From Rhodopirellula europaea 6C (GTDB lineage: Bacteria > Planctomycetota > Planctomycetia > Pirellulales > Pirellulaceae): 50,895 bases of DNA. The notes beneath the pieces are model-generated. The model searched no databases. It was not told the DNA's origin and was given only the letters and a program-made list of their open reading frames with translations. The translations under genes were made by a program, and so were the position numbers. Location: assembly GCF_000338295.1 (NCBI RefSeq), contig NZ_ANMO01000096.1, positions 1 to 50,895 on the forward strand. The letters run 5' to 3'. This document shows positions 1 through 7,687 of the stretch, one piece after another. Within the stretch, counting starts at the first letter, position 1. Each line of letters starts with the position of its first letter.

Positions 1-341
1 AGCGTTTCGGCATAGGGCTGCACATGGCTCAGGTCAATGCTGAGGGACTCCGCGTAAGCAGCGTGCAGCTTCAATTCGTCCAGGACGCCACCGATGAAAC
101 CATGAAACGCCTTCGCATGATCCGTGCTCTCGGTTTTCGCCAATGCCAACGAGTAGGCTTTCGCAAAAGAGTTGAGGAAGAAAGCGTCCTGGGCAATATA
201 ACGACGAAAGGAATCTTGGCTGAGGGTTCCATCACCCAGGCCACGCACAAAGGGGTGATGCAAGCAACGGTCGATCAAGTCCGAGTTCTCATCCCAGAGC
301 ATTTGGTGCAGACACGATGGCACGCCGGATTCATCCTTCAT
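1..341 (-). CDS. tenA: TenA-family protein (thiaminase II-like), partial at window edge
   Basis: The visible N-terminal 113 residues match the start of the TenA/thiaminase II fold: an HPFVRGLGDGTL stretch, then FRRYIAQD and a helix LNSFAKAYSLALAK. This is the usual TenA signature of His-Pro-Phe, Asp-Gly-Thr-Leu and Arg-Tyr-x-x-Gln-Asp. TenA proteins salvage thiamine pyrimidine by hydrolysing aminopyrimidine breakdown products, and some members have other roles. The ATG at 341 lies inside the end of the upstream gene (11-base overlap), so the two are probably translationally coupled. The C-terminal half, with the catalytic Cys and Glu, is outside the window, so activity cannot be judged. Family assignment is firm; substrate is not. 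Confidence 0.85.
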   Translation of the reverse strand, partial: MKDESGVPSCLHQMLWDENSDLIDRCLHHPFVRGLGDGTLSQDSFRRYIAQDAFFLNSFAKAYSLALAKTESTDHAKAFHGFIGGVLDELKLHAAYAESLSIDLSHVQPYAET

Positions 342-1053
342 AGGTCATCGTCCAGAAATCACGTTCGTGGCAAAGCACCGTGTTGAATTCGTCCTGCTGA
401 CCTTTCAGAGGATGGTCCACGCAAGCTTGGTGAAGCTCGGCAACGTATTGCAAGAAAAGGTCATTGGACCAACGCCGAATGTATTCTTCGTACGGACCGG
501 AAGCTTCCAGCCGACTCCATCCCGACAAATAGGCCGCTTCGACACCAAACAGGATTGCCAAGTGAATTGCCGGCGGCTTCGTGTAGGCGGACGCGATCAA
601 GTAATCGACGTATCGCTGACAGGTCGGGTGGTGTGGCGTCTCGAGATCCAGCGAACGTTCGCTAGCCAGTTTTTCAAACCATTGCAACTCGGCTTCCATC
701 GCGACCAGTCCATCAATCAACACCTTCTGCGCCGATCGCGGAGCCTTCCCCGCGGCGATGGCTTGGAACGTTGTCAAACCTTTCGCGAAGAGATAGTCCT
801 GCACCAGCCAACGCTCAAACGCTTCCGTTGGCAAGGTTCCGTCGCGTATCGCGTCGAGGAACTTGGCACGGGTTCCTTCTTCCCACAAACGTCCGGCACT
901 TCTGACGAAGGAGCCATTCTCGATCGTTTCCAGTGAGGCAGATTCGGTGTGGATTGCTTTGGTATTCAAGTTCGATGCTTTGACGAAAAAGGGCTGCTTT
1001 CGATGTGCCGCTTCGAGAATTTTCGAGGGCGAGCTACTTTGCCATCGTGACAA
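331..1053 (-). CDS. TenA-like protein, divergent paralogue
   Basis: A 240-residue protein of the TenA/PqqC-like helical fold. It has a recognisable LPTEAFERWLVQDYLFAKG block around residues 73-93 and a C-terminal VLCHERDFWTM segment, where TenA proteins carry their catalytic Glu near an FW pair. It has diverged from the downstream TenA copy: the HPF motif is replaced and the first 50 residues resemble nothing I recognise. The ATG at 1053 overlaps the upstream cupin gene by 20 bases and no other early ATG is available, so the N-terminal extension may be real or the true start may be a non-ATG codon inside it. Known TenA members act in thiamine salvage, but a divergent tandem copy in a heme-type operon could have another substrate. 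Confidence 0.75.
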   Translation of the reverse strand: MSRWQSSSPSKILEAAHRKQPFFVKASNLNTKAIHTESASLETIENGSFVRSAGRLWEEGTRAKFLDAIRDGTLPTEAFERWLVQDYLFAKGLTTFQAIAAGKAPRSAQKVLIDGLVAMEAELQWFEKLASERSLDLETPHHPTCQRYVDYLIASAYTKPPAIHLAILFGVEAAYLSGWSRLEASGPYEEYIRRWSNDLFLQYVAELHQACVDHPLKGQQDEFNTVLCHERDFWTMTYEG

Positions 1054-1345
1054 GCATGACAGATGCTTCGATCGCCGTCAGGGCGTGCAATTCGCCGGGT
1101 TCCAGGTGAAGCAGCTTGCCGGTCGTCATGTGGTGCGTCTCGCCTTTGGCGGTGAAGTCGACGGCACCACTGACGCACTGAACGGCGATCTCCTTCGGAG
1201 CTTTGTGTTCAGGGATCGTCTTACCGACCGGTAAGACCAAACGCATGATTTTGAAGGAATCGTTTTGAAGCAGCAGGCTAGGTTTGGGCTCCGCATCGGG
1301 GTCGATCTGTAGCAAGTCGATCATTTCGGTTGCGTTCGTGTTCAT
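1034..1345 (-). CDS. small single-domain cupin protein
   Basis: A 103-residue protein with a compact cupin beta-barrel. The stretch from about residue 35 on (IPEHKAPKEIAVQCVSG, then KGETHHMTTGKLLHLEPGE and LHALTAIE) follows the two cupin motifs, with His residues positioned to bind a metal. The start is ATG at 1345, sharing one base with the stop of the upstream YwiC-like gene (TGATG), a strong sign of coupled translation. Small cupins of this type act as sensors, isomerases or dioxygenases. The neighbours suggest a role tied to heme or an electron-transfer pathway, but no specific reaction can be assigned. Confidence 0.8.
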   Translation of the reverse strand: MNTNATEMIDLLQIDPDAEPKPSLLLQNDSFKIMRLVLPVGKTIPEHKAPKEIAVQCVSGAVDFTAKGETHHMTTGKLLHLEPGELHALTAIEASVMLVTMAK

Positions 1346-2148
1346 CAGTTGGTCCACGGGGTAAGGGTGTAAGTCATCCAAGCGGCCGACGCGATCGTTC
1401 CGACGACCAATGTCCAACCGACACGTTTGAGTTGTTGGGCGGGTGGCGGGTCGAACATCAGATACCAAGACATCGCCAACATCGGCAGTGTTGCAATTGG
1501 TAAGCGAAAGCTGACGGCTGTTAGCCCGGCGACCAGTCCTGACAGTCCCGCCATCATGGTCCAGTGCACCCATCGCGACTGTCGTTTCTGTGCCGCGATG
1601 ACTCCGCGAACTGCCATCGTTGTCGCGGCAAATCCGATCAACCAAGTCGCCCAGGCCTCGTTGGTGGTCGATACTGCGAAACCACCCGCGAGCATGATCG
1701 GCACGCACGCAACGGATAGACCAACGACGCCAAAGAGCTGCCCGCCGAGTGTTTTGTGCTTGCCTGCGATGGCCAACGTAAAGCTGGCGACGGCAAGAAT
1801 GCCACATCCAGCCAACGACCATCGAACGGCGTTAGACCCCATCGCGATGGCGATGATTCCGCAAGCGAGTGTGACGAACAATAGAATCGTGAGTCGCCGA
1901 GATGCCGCCGGCATCGTGCGTTGGGCTCGCGAACCACGATGACCGAGCGTGACCAGCAACGGTTCGTGAGCGAGGAAGCCAGTCACGGCGGCAACGGCCA
2001 CGCATAGGCCAACGACGGTTGGACCGGCGATCAGCAACGCCGTCAGGATCGGGATGCCCAGGATCGCGTACGCTCCGTGTTCCTTCGGTTTCAGCTTGGC
2101 CGATGAGGCAGCTTGCGTTGTCGATCGGTGAATGGTGGCGGTGCTCAT
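1345..2148 (-). CDS. YwiC-like integral membrane protein
   Basis: A 267-residue, very hydrophobic protein with a short polar N-terminus and then KPKEHGAYAILGIPILTALL, the hallmark opening of the YwiC-like family (Lys-Glu-His-Gly-Ala). About eight to ten membrane segments follow, with a conserved-looking loop FLAHEPLLVTLGHR. In Bacillus the founder gene sits by the nitrate respiration genes, but its function is unknown. The ATG at 2148 is chosen because an upstream extension would add a polar stretch absent from the family. The gene lies 62 bases after hemG and overlaps the cupin start by one base, so it is mid-operon. The resemblance to UbiA-type prenyltransferases is only in general hydrophobicity; no Asp-rich prenyl motif is visible. 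Confidence 0.8.
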   Translation of the reverse strand: MSTATIHRSTTQAASSAKLKPKEHGAYAILGIPILTALLIAGPTVVGLCVAVAAVTGFLAHEPLLVTLGHRGSRAQRTMPAASRRLTILLFVTLACGIIAIAMGSNAVRWSLAGCGILAVASFTLAIAGKHKTLGGQLFGVVGLSVACVPIMLAGGFAVSTTNEAWATWLIGFAATTMAVRGVIAAQKRQSRWVHWTMMAGLSGLVAGLTAVSFRLPIATLPMLAMSWYLMFDPPPAQQLKRVGWTLVVGTIASAAWMTYTLTPWTN

Positions 2149-2210
2149 AGATTGTGTTTGAGAATTGGACGTAAAGTCGCGAGAGGCGGGGAGCCGCAGA
2201 GGAGAAGATA

Positions 2211-3692
2211 TCAACGCAGGGAGATGAGTTCAGGGTTCTCTGCGTCCTCGCGTCTCTCCGCCTTCGCGTCAACTTCTTTCAGTCCCGCGAGAACTCTGGC
2301 CGCCGCCTTCTGTCCGCTGTCGATGCAGCCGGGCACACCCACGCCGGAAAGTGAACTGCCAGCGAGGGCCAGCGTGTGATGATGTTCAAGCTGTTCATTG
2401 ATTTCGGCGATGCGTTGTTTATGACCGACGTGGTACTGCGGCATCGCGTGCGTTTGGCGTGTGATGTGACGCAGGATCGGTTCGCCTTCGATGTTCATTA
2501 ATTTGGCAAGTTCCCAGTGGGCCAATTCGATCAACTGCTGGTCGGGCATTCGCAGCAAACCCGGTTGCATCGCGCCGCCGATAAACACTCGCATCAAGAC
2601 CGTCCCCTCCGGTGCACGACCGTCGTACTTCTCGCTTGAGAAGCTGCAAGACAGGATCATGTGGTTCTCAATATGCGGGACGACAAACCCGAACGAGTCA
2701 ATCGCGGTCTTGATCTGGTCACGTCGGAACGCCAACGAAACGACGGCACAACTGGCATATTGGATGTTGCTCAGACGCCGGGCCATTTTCGTGTCGACGC
2801 GTCGAAGCATCGCACCGGCGTGATTGGCCGGCGAAGCAACGATGACGGCATCGGCATGAGATGTCTGTCCGTCTTCGGTGCGAATCAGCCAGCCGTCGTC
2901 ATCTTTAGACAAGTCGCTGACTCGCGAATTCAGACGCACATTGTCCGTCGGTAGGTTGTCGCCTAACGCGTCAATCAATCGTGACATTCCGCCTCGCAGC
3001 GTCATGAATTGACTGTATCTCGCACCGCCGCGATTTTCGGAGCTGTGCTTCTTTTTGCGACGCCCCGCCATCATGCCGCGAATCAAACTGCCATGATCGC
3101 GTTCCATGTCAAGAAATCTGGGCATCGTCGCCGCGACGCTCAACCGGGTTGGGTCGGCCGTGTAGATGCCGCCGACCAAGGGTTGCACCAACCGCTCGAA
3201 CATTTCAGTGCCGAACCGGCGACAAATGAACGATCGCAGCGATTCATCATCGGTTTGCTTTTTCCGAGGCACGAAGACTTCCATCCCTGAACGCAGCTTC
3301 CCCATCGGCGACAGGATCTTCGTGGCAAGGATCGGCCACAACCGCGACGGAGCCATCACCATGAACCCCGGCGGGATCGGTTCCAGCTTGCCGCGACTGA
3401 CCACCATCGCTCCGCCACCGCCCGAGTTGGTTTGAATCAGTTCGTTGCCAAGACCAAGATCCTTGCAAAGGTCGATCGCGGTCGGTGAGGTGGTGATGAA
3501 GTTATCGGCCGCACCCTCGATCAAGAACCCGTCTTTGCGAGTCGTCTTGATCACGCCGCCAAGCCGGTCGCCCGATTCGTGCAGCGTCACGTCGAGCGAC
3601 GGATCAAGTTTGAGGAGCTGATGGGCCGCGGCGAGTCCGGAGATACCACCGCCGATGACGGCTACGCGGTGGGGACGAGCGAAGGAGGGCAT
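2211..3692 (-). CDS. hemG: protoporphyrinogen oxidase (oxygen-dependent type)
   Basis: A 493-residue flavoprotein that oxidises protoporphyrinogen IX or coproporphyrinogen III in late heme synthesis. The N-terminus has the FAD dinucleotide fold VAVIGGGISGLAAAH at about residues 10-24, followed by the amine-oxidase-type ESGDRLGG motif. The C-terminus has ALAGSSLSGVGVPGCIDSG, the second FAD contact typical of this HemY/PPOX group. Length fits the family. The ATG at 3692 is chosen because the FAD motif begins nine residues later; longer upstream frames run into the preceding gene. It overlaps the upstream radical SAM gene by 31 bases. Whether the substrate is proto- or coproporphyrinogen cannot be told by eye. 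Confidence 0.92.
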   Translation of the reverse strand: MPSFARPHRVAVIGGGISGLAAAHQLLKLDPSLDVTLHESGDRLGGVIKTTRKDGFLIEGAADNFITTSPTAIDLCKDLGLGNELIQTNSGGGGAMVVSRGKLEPIPPGFMVMAPSRLWPILATKILSPMGKLRSGMEVFVPRKKQTDDESLRSFICRRFGTEMFERLVQPLVGGIYTADPTRLSVAATMPRFLDMERDHGSLIRGMMAGRRKKKHSSENRGGARYSQFMTLRGGMSRLIDALGDNLPTDNVRLNSRVSDLSKDDDGWLIRTEDGQTSHADAVIVASPANHAGAMLRRVDTKMARRLSNIQYASCAVVSLAFRRDQIKTAIDSFGFVVPHIENHMILSCSFSSEKYDGRAPEGTVLMRVFIGGAMQPGLLRMPDQQLIELAHWELAKLMNIEGEPILRHITRQTHAMPQYHVGHKQRIAEINEQLEHHHTLALAGSSLSGVGVPGCIDSGQKAAARVLAGLKEVDAKAERREDAENPELISLR

Positions 3693-4798
3693 GGTGGAGA
3701 TCCATGGAAGGCGGGAGGGATGTAGTTGCAGTCGGGTTCTTCGGCCATCGGGTTGCCGGTCACGCCGAACGCTCGGGCGCGTGAACCGCCGCAGACGTTT
3801 CGGAATTCGCAGACACCACATTTGCCTTCCAGTTGATCGCTGTCGCGAAGCATCCGGAAAGTCGGCGATTTCTGATAAACATCCACGATGTTTTGCTGAG
3901 GAAAGTCGCCGCAATGAATTGGCAAGAACCCGGTGGGAAAGATTTCGCCGGTGTGGCTAACGAACATCACACCTTTGCCGTCGTTCACACCAGCGGGAAT
4001 GAAGCCACGCGGAGCGGCATCAGTTTGTTTGGTCGTGTTTTGAATCACGTATCGGCGGTAGTGCGGCGCTTCGGTTGTTTTGACCATGAACGGCTGCAAC
4101 TGGGCTTGAGCGTGCAGGCGAGCAAACGCGTCCTCGCATTCGTCCGCGTTCAAGCGTTCCATCTCGGTCGCACGCCCGACCGGGATCAGAAAGAACACCG
4201 ACCACAAAGCAATGTCGAGTTCACCAAACCGCTCGCCCATCGTTTCAATTTGATCAACATTGGCCGGCGTCAGCGTTGTGTTGATCTGCGTTTGCACACC
4301 CAGCTCACGAGCGATCTGCAGCACGTTCATGCTGTGATCAAAGCTGCCCGCGACGCCTCGGTTGGCGTCGTGCGTGGCCGCGTCCGCGCCGTCGACGCTG
4401 ATCGCCATCCGCGAAATGCCCGCGTCGCGAAGCCGCCGAATGGAGTCACGGTTCACCAGCGGCGTCGCGCTCGGTGTGATCGAAACGTCGATGCCCGAAT
4501 CAACCGCGTACTCGATCAGCTCATAAATATCGTCGCGCTTGAGCGGATCGCCGCCGGTCAAAATCAACATCGGCGGATCGGGAAATTCACCGAGTTGATC
4601 AATCAATCGTTTTGACTGCGTGGTATCCAACTCATTCGGATCACGTCGTTTCTGAGCACATGCTCGGCAGTGCAAACACACCAAGTCGCACGCCCGCGTC
4701 AGCTCGTAGAACACCAGCATCGGGCTGTGGACAAACGATTTGCGAGACCTCACGTGAGGCGGCCGAGTCGCAGTGTTGTGTTGAGGTCGAGCGATCAT
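3662..4798 (-). CDS. radical SAM/SPASM protein (TIGR04053-like, AhbD relatives)
   Basis: A 378-residue radical SAM enzyme. The [4Fe-4S]/SAM site is RACDLVCLHCRA with Cys37, Cys41 and Cys44 in the canonical CxxxCxxC spacing. LTGGDPLKRDD supplies the GGDP SAM-binding motif. A C-terminal SPASM-type region (KCGVCEFRNVCGG, then a later PDC) supplies ligands for auxiliary clusters. The overall pattern fits the heme/peptide-modifying group that includes AhbD (decarboxylation in alternative heme synthesis) and the uncharacterised TIGR04053 family. It is first in the operon and overlaps hemG, which supports a late-heme or heme-modification role by inference. There is no adjacent small peptide gene, so RiPP maturation is less likely. 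Confidence 0.85.
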   Translation of the reverse strand: MIARPQHNTATRPPHVRSRKSFVHSPMLVFYELTRACDLVCLHCRACAQKRRDPNELDTTQSKRLIDQLGEFPDPPMLILTGGDPLKRDDIYELIEYAVDSGIDVSITPSATPLVNRDSIRRLRDAGISRMAISVDGADAATHDANRGVAGSFDHSMNVLQIARELGVQTQINTTLTPANVDQIETMGERFGELDIALWSVFFLIPVGRATEMERLNADECEDAFARLHAQAQLQPFMVKTTEAPHYRRYVIQNTTKQTDAAPRGFIPAGVNDGKGVMFVSHTGEIFPTGFLPIHCGDFPQQNIVDVYQKSPTFRMLRDSDQLEGKCGVCEFRNVCGGSRARAFGVTGNPMAEEPDCNYIPPAFHGSPPCPPSLVPTA

Positions 4799-5026
4799 GT
4801 CGCGATTCCAAGGATGAATGAAACTCGTTCAATCATCTTATCGCAATATGCACTACTGGGTATAGAATAGATCGCAGCAGGAATGCTGCGGCGAAATGTC
4901 ACGCGACTCGCTTTGATCGTCTGTATGCTTGCGATGCACACAAGCGTCACAGGATGGTTCGATTTTTTGTCCGTTTTATCGCTGTAGGTTGACCACAGGC
5001 GACCATCGGTTCTGCGCGGCTTAAGC
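4799..5026. other. upstream region of the radical SAM/hemG operon; no gene seen
   Basis: AT-richer spacer directly upstream of the minus-strand operon, so it should hold its promoter. Short open frames here have poor codon use and no recognisable domains. I looked for a TPP riboswitch because of the TenA genes and saw no match to its conserved core on either strand. Confidence 0.4.
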
Positions 5027-5248
5027 GTGTACCGCCACGAGACGAACACGCCAATTGTCACAGTGCTTGGCCGAACCAAAGCAAAAGATCCGGACGAGAT
5101 GGCTGAGATCGCCAAAGCCTGGAACAAGCTCGCCGAAGCCATCCCGAGAAAGCTATTTCCAACCATTCTTCGCCGCGTTCTTTGGCATCACGCGGACCAA
5201 GAGATCACGAATCACTTGGTGGCCGATGCCGCGGAACGGCTATCGTAG
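5027..5248 (+). CDS. small hypothetical protein or gene remnant
   Basis: A 73-residue frame starting at GTG with reasonable codon use and a mixed-charge helical composition (KAKDPDEMAEIAKAWNKLAEA, then a basic PRKLFPTILRRVLWHH). The frame stays open upstream for about a dozen codons without an ATG, so this may be the 3' end of a decayed gene. It overlaps the antisense DUF3987 remnant by 44 bases. I do not recognise a family. It may equally be a chance frame. Confidence 0.25.
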   Translation: MYRHETNTPIVTVLGRTKAKDPDEMAEIAKAWNKLAEAIPRKLFPTILRRVLWHHADQEITNHLVADAAERLS

Positions 5249-5747
5249 CTGACCCACCATGACTCTTGATCCACTCGGCAAGACGGCTGGCGTTTCGGTT
5301 TTCAGGACCTTCGCGTTGGTCGTCTAGTTTCGCGAAGTTCAAAGTGGCGTAGATCCGTTCTGTCTCACTGGCGAACCATCTCGAGAGTTCAATTCCGTTT
5401 TCGATACTCTTGCGACGGACTGGTCCGTCTGATCGGCACCCATTTTCACCGCAGGCGGCACGAACAAGGTGATCAACCAACGCAAATCTCATCGCGTACC
5501 CTTCGAATTTCGCCCACGCAGCGGCAAGTGCTTCGCCATGCTGAATCGTTTCCGCCCCGTGTGAGTCAACGAATTCGGCGAATCGCTTTTTGGCTAAGCG
5601 GCTCATCTTCAGGACGATTGGCTGAGGTGCACTGTCAACGATTTGGTGTTCCAGTTCTTTCAGCTGGACAACGACCGGCAGCACGGAAGTCACTTGTCCG
5701 CACTGCGGCGAACTGCTGACGATGCAGGTCGATAATCCGATGGGCAC
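5205..5747 (-). pseudogene. DUF3987-like C-terminal fragment (decayed primase/helicase-type gene)
   Basis: The frame encodes LAKKRFAEFVDSHG, KFEGYAMRFALVDHLVRAA and RLAEWIKSHGG. These are arranged as in the C-terminal half of DUF3987 proteins, where an AKxxxYxxRxAL helix is followed by a final RLAxWIxxHGG winged-helix segment. Full proteins of this family are several hundred residues longer and carry an ATPase core, which is absent here; the adjacent upstream sequence belongs to another gene fragment. The C-terminus after SHGG looks scrambled. DUF3987 proteins are common on mobile elements and near defence genes. Best read as a truncated remnant. An internal ATG at 5606 would give a shorter product. 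Confidence 0.55.
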
Positions 5748-5842
5748 CTACTCGTTGGTGTCTTGCGAGTGCGATGGGGAATTCGATGTCGACCTGGCGG
5801 AAAACACTGTGCGTTGGACGCCTTGATTGCAGTCTCGCCAGA

Positions 5843-6445
5843 TCAGCTGGAGACCGCGATTTTGTGTCCGGTTCGTATGAGACTGCCGTTTTCGAGGTCT
5901 GCGTTCAGGCGACACTCGATTCGAGAGCGAATCTTCTGGCCGGTTCTTCTGAATCCGAGTTCTCGTGATGTTTGACGAACCAAATCGTCGACTGTCATCG
6001 CTCCGGCCTGAGTCAAGACGTAGGTCGCCGCCAAATGAATGGCGTCGTCGGGGACTTCGTCGATCGAGTCGAACGACAGCTTTGCACGCCGTTGTTGATC
6101 GTCTTCTTTCTGGATGAATGTCGGTTCTAAATCCTCCTCGACATCGTCTTGAGAATCTTGTTTGGCATTGATTGGGGAAAGAAGCGACTTTTCGTAAGCC
6201 TCCAAAATGCGTTCGATTTGGCGATCTGGATTCCGCACCCAATCCGTCGACCATACGCGGATGATGGTCCAACCAAGGCTTTCGAGAATTGTTTGCCGAA
6301 TTCGATCGCGGTCGCGCGCTGTGTGAGACGAATGGTAAGTCGCACCATCACATTCAATTGCCAAGCAGAATTGCCCAGGTCGGTCGGGATGCTTCAGGGC
6401 AAGATCAATCCGGAACCCTAGCGGGGTAGCTTGACGATCAGTCAT
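5843..6445 (-). pseudogene. C-terminal fragment of a DUF4011/DUF3320-type helicase-nuclease
   Basis: Residues from the ATG at 6445 begin almost directly with GFRIDLALKHPDRPG, then AIECDGATYHSSHTARDRDR and LGWTIIRVWSTDW. This is the restriction-endonuclease-like (MTES_1575-type) domain found near the C-terminus of very large superfamily 1 helicases. It is followed by the DUF3320-like tail (AATYVLTQAGAMTVDDLVRQ). The Asp and Glu-Cys-Asp residues fit the PD-(D/E)xK core. The helicase and the first strand of the nuclease fold are missing, so this is a 5'-truncated remnant of about 200 residues against well over 1000 in full-length relatives. Such proteins occur in defence islands. The frame continues upstream to a GTG at 6613 but without homology. 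Confidence 0.6.
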
Positions 6446-6587
6446 CGAAAGCCAACTGAAGACAGACCCTGTTATTTCCAGGGTTTTCTTCTGTTGGCTT
6501 TTTTTCGTGACGCCGTTAGTCCGCTGTTGTTCTGCACGAGCGGTGGTGGATCGTGTGGTGCGATCGTGTGAGAGTTTCGGCGTGTCT

Positions 6588-6944
6588 CTAGACGCGGTAG
6601 GCAACCTTGCCACTGGTCGCGATTTTGAAGTAGCCGGTCTTTTGCAATGCCTTGATCATTGCGTCCACCTCCGGCTGGGAAATTCCGCCTGAATGCTGAA
6701 ACATCGCTTTGATGGATCTCACGACCGACTCGCGTTTCTTCGGTGAAAGTTTCATCAGGCGTGGTTTGACGTACTCAATTCTTTCCGCACGTGACATCGA
6801 CTTGGCATCCATGACTTTTGCGGATGGCGTGACGGCAGGATCCGGAGACGGGCTCGGTTTGGTGAGCTGACGGAGGGCTTCATATTCTTGGGCGGTCATC
6901 TCGACCATGACGTTGCCAGTCGATGTCGTACCTACTTTGTTCAT
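6588..6944 (-). CDS. hypothetical protein, 118 residues
   Basis: Starts at ATG 6944. The first half is polar and proline/serine-rich (around TKPSPSPDPAVTP), and the second half is a compact helical domain ending in GGISQPEVDAMIKALQKTGYF and KVAYRV, which looks like a winged-helix or small DNA-binding module by pattern only. Codon use is like that of real genes nearby. It ends just inside the open frame upstream of the helicase-nuclease fragment. No family recognised. Its place in a decayed accessory region suggests it arrived with those genes. Confidence 0.5.
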   Translation of the reverse strand: MNKVGTTSTGNVMVEMTAQEYEALRQLTKPSPSPDPAVTPSAKVMDAKSMSRAERIEYVKPRLMKLSPKKRESVVRSIKAMFQHSGGISQPEVDAMIKALQKTGYFKIATSGKVAYRV

Positions 6945-7687
6945 GGCCTGCTTTGCTAGTTGGTCGAGTTCAAGGAAGCGACAGACAATGGCAGAATCCT
7001 CGACGCAGCAAAGGTGATTTCTGCGTTGAGTCGAGCTTGCCTGTGTTGAGCCGGCGTCGCACGACGATCCATTTATCGCGATACTGACCCTGGCGAATGG
7101 TTGTGTCCCGTGAACGGGCTTGTTCCGCTAGCGGACCGCAATCGTTTGGGTAACAAAAAGTTACCGTCCGGATGCTGAGGACGAGCTTGCTTTCAGCGAA
7201 CCGCAATCCACAGATTGGTGAAAGTCGAAGAGTCTGACGTTTGTGACGGTTACTCCACCCAGGGAGGCCCGCGGACATGGTTCTGTCAAGGTTCCTGGGG
7301 GGGCAAGATCGACTGCGGCAAAACGGGCACACGCGTTTGACGGCTCTGTCTGGATGGTTGGCACTGATACGTGAAATCATACGGCGGATGAAAAGCGAAT
7401 CGGGCTGTGCCTAGGAGAATCAGTCTCAACGTCGGTGTGATTGAAATCGCCAAACGGAATGACCTCGTGTCGTTCGGTGCTCGACTGAGGCCGACGGCGA
7501 CCAAGGGGCCGGGTAATTGACTTGCGGCGACGCGTTTCGTCAGTTCGCCCGGGAGGTGCGAGGACTCTCTGTCCGAACCGCTTGCTTTGTGCCAGGGGTG
7601 TCGCCTAGTTTGGCTTCATCCAATTTCTGTCGACCAAGCCAACGCCACGCCAATAGCAAGGTGATTGGCGACATTTCCAGCCATGCT
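6945..7687. other. gene-free stretch with a run of hairpins
   Basis: Over 700 bases without a convincing gene; open frames on both strands lack domain patterns. It holds three consecutive hairpin-forming inverted repeats at 7107-7118, 7124-7135 and 7149-7165 and a G-run near 7299-7305. It separates the decayed accessory region from the rhomboid gene and may be a relic of a mobile element whose ends are no longer visible. Confidence 0.5.
7107..7165. repeat. three consecutive inverted repeats (hairpins)
   Basis: Hairpin 1 is CCCG-TGAA-CGGG (7107-7118). Hairpin 2 is the perfect palindrome TCCGCTAGCGGA (7124-7135). Hairpin 3 is GGTAAC-AAAAA-GTTACC (7149-7165). Their close spacing in non-coding DNA is unusual. 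No poly-T run follows on the plus strand. Confidence 0.5.

Noticed and set aside
1346-1822. N-terminal extension of the cupin gene
   Set aside because: The open frame continues upstream through the YwiC-like gene, but its residues are Arg/Thr-rich and unrelated to cupins; ATG 1345 with the TGATG overlap is the better start.
4799-5026. TPP riboswitch upstream of the TenA-containing operon
   Set aside because: The conserved CUGAGA and ACCUGA-type core could not be found on the minus strand in this region.
4795-5166. A 123-codon minus-strand open frame upstream of the radical SAM gene
   Set aside because: Ser/Ile-rich with no domain pattern; it lies in the likely promoter region and overlaps the start of the operon.
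6970-7380. A minus-strand open frame suggesting a transposase remnant (RDKWIVVRRRLNTGKLD)
   Set aside because: I could not tie it to any transposase family, and no terminal repeats or catalytic residues are visible.
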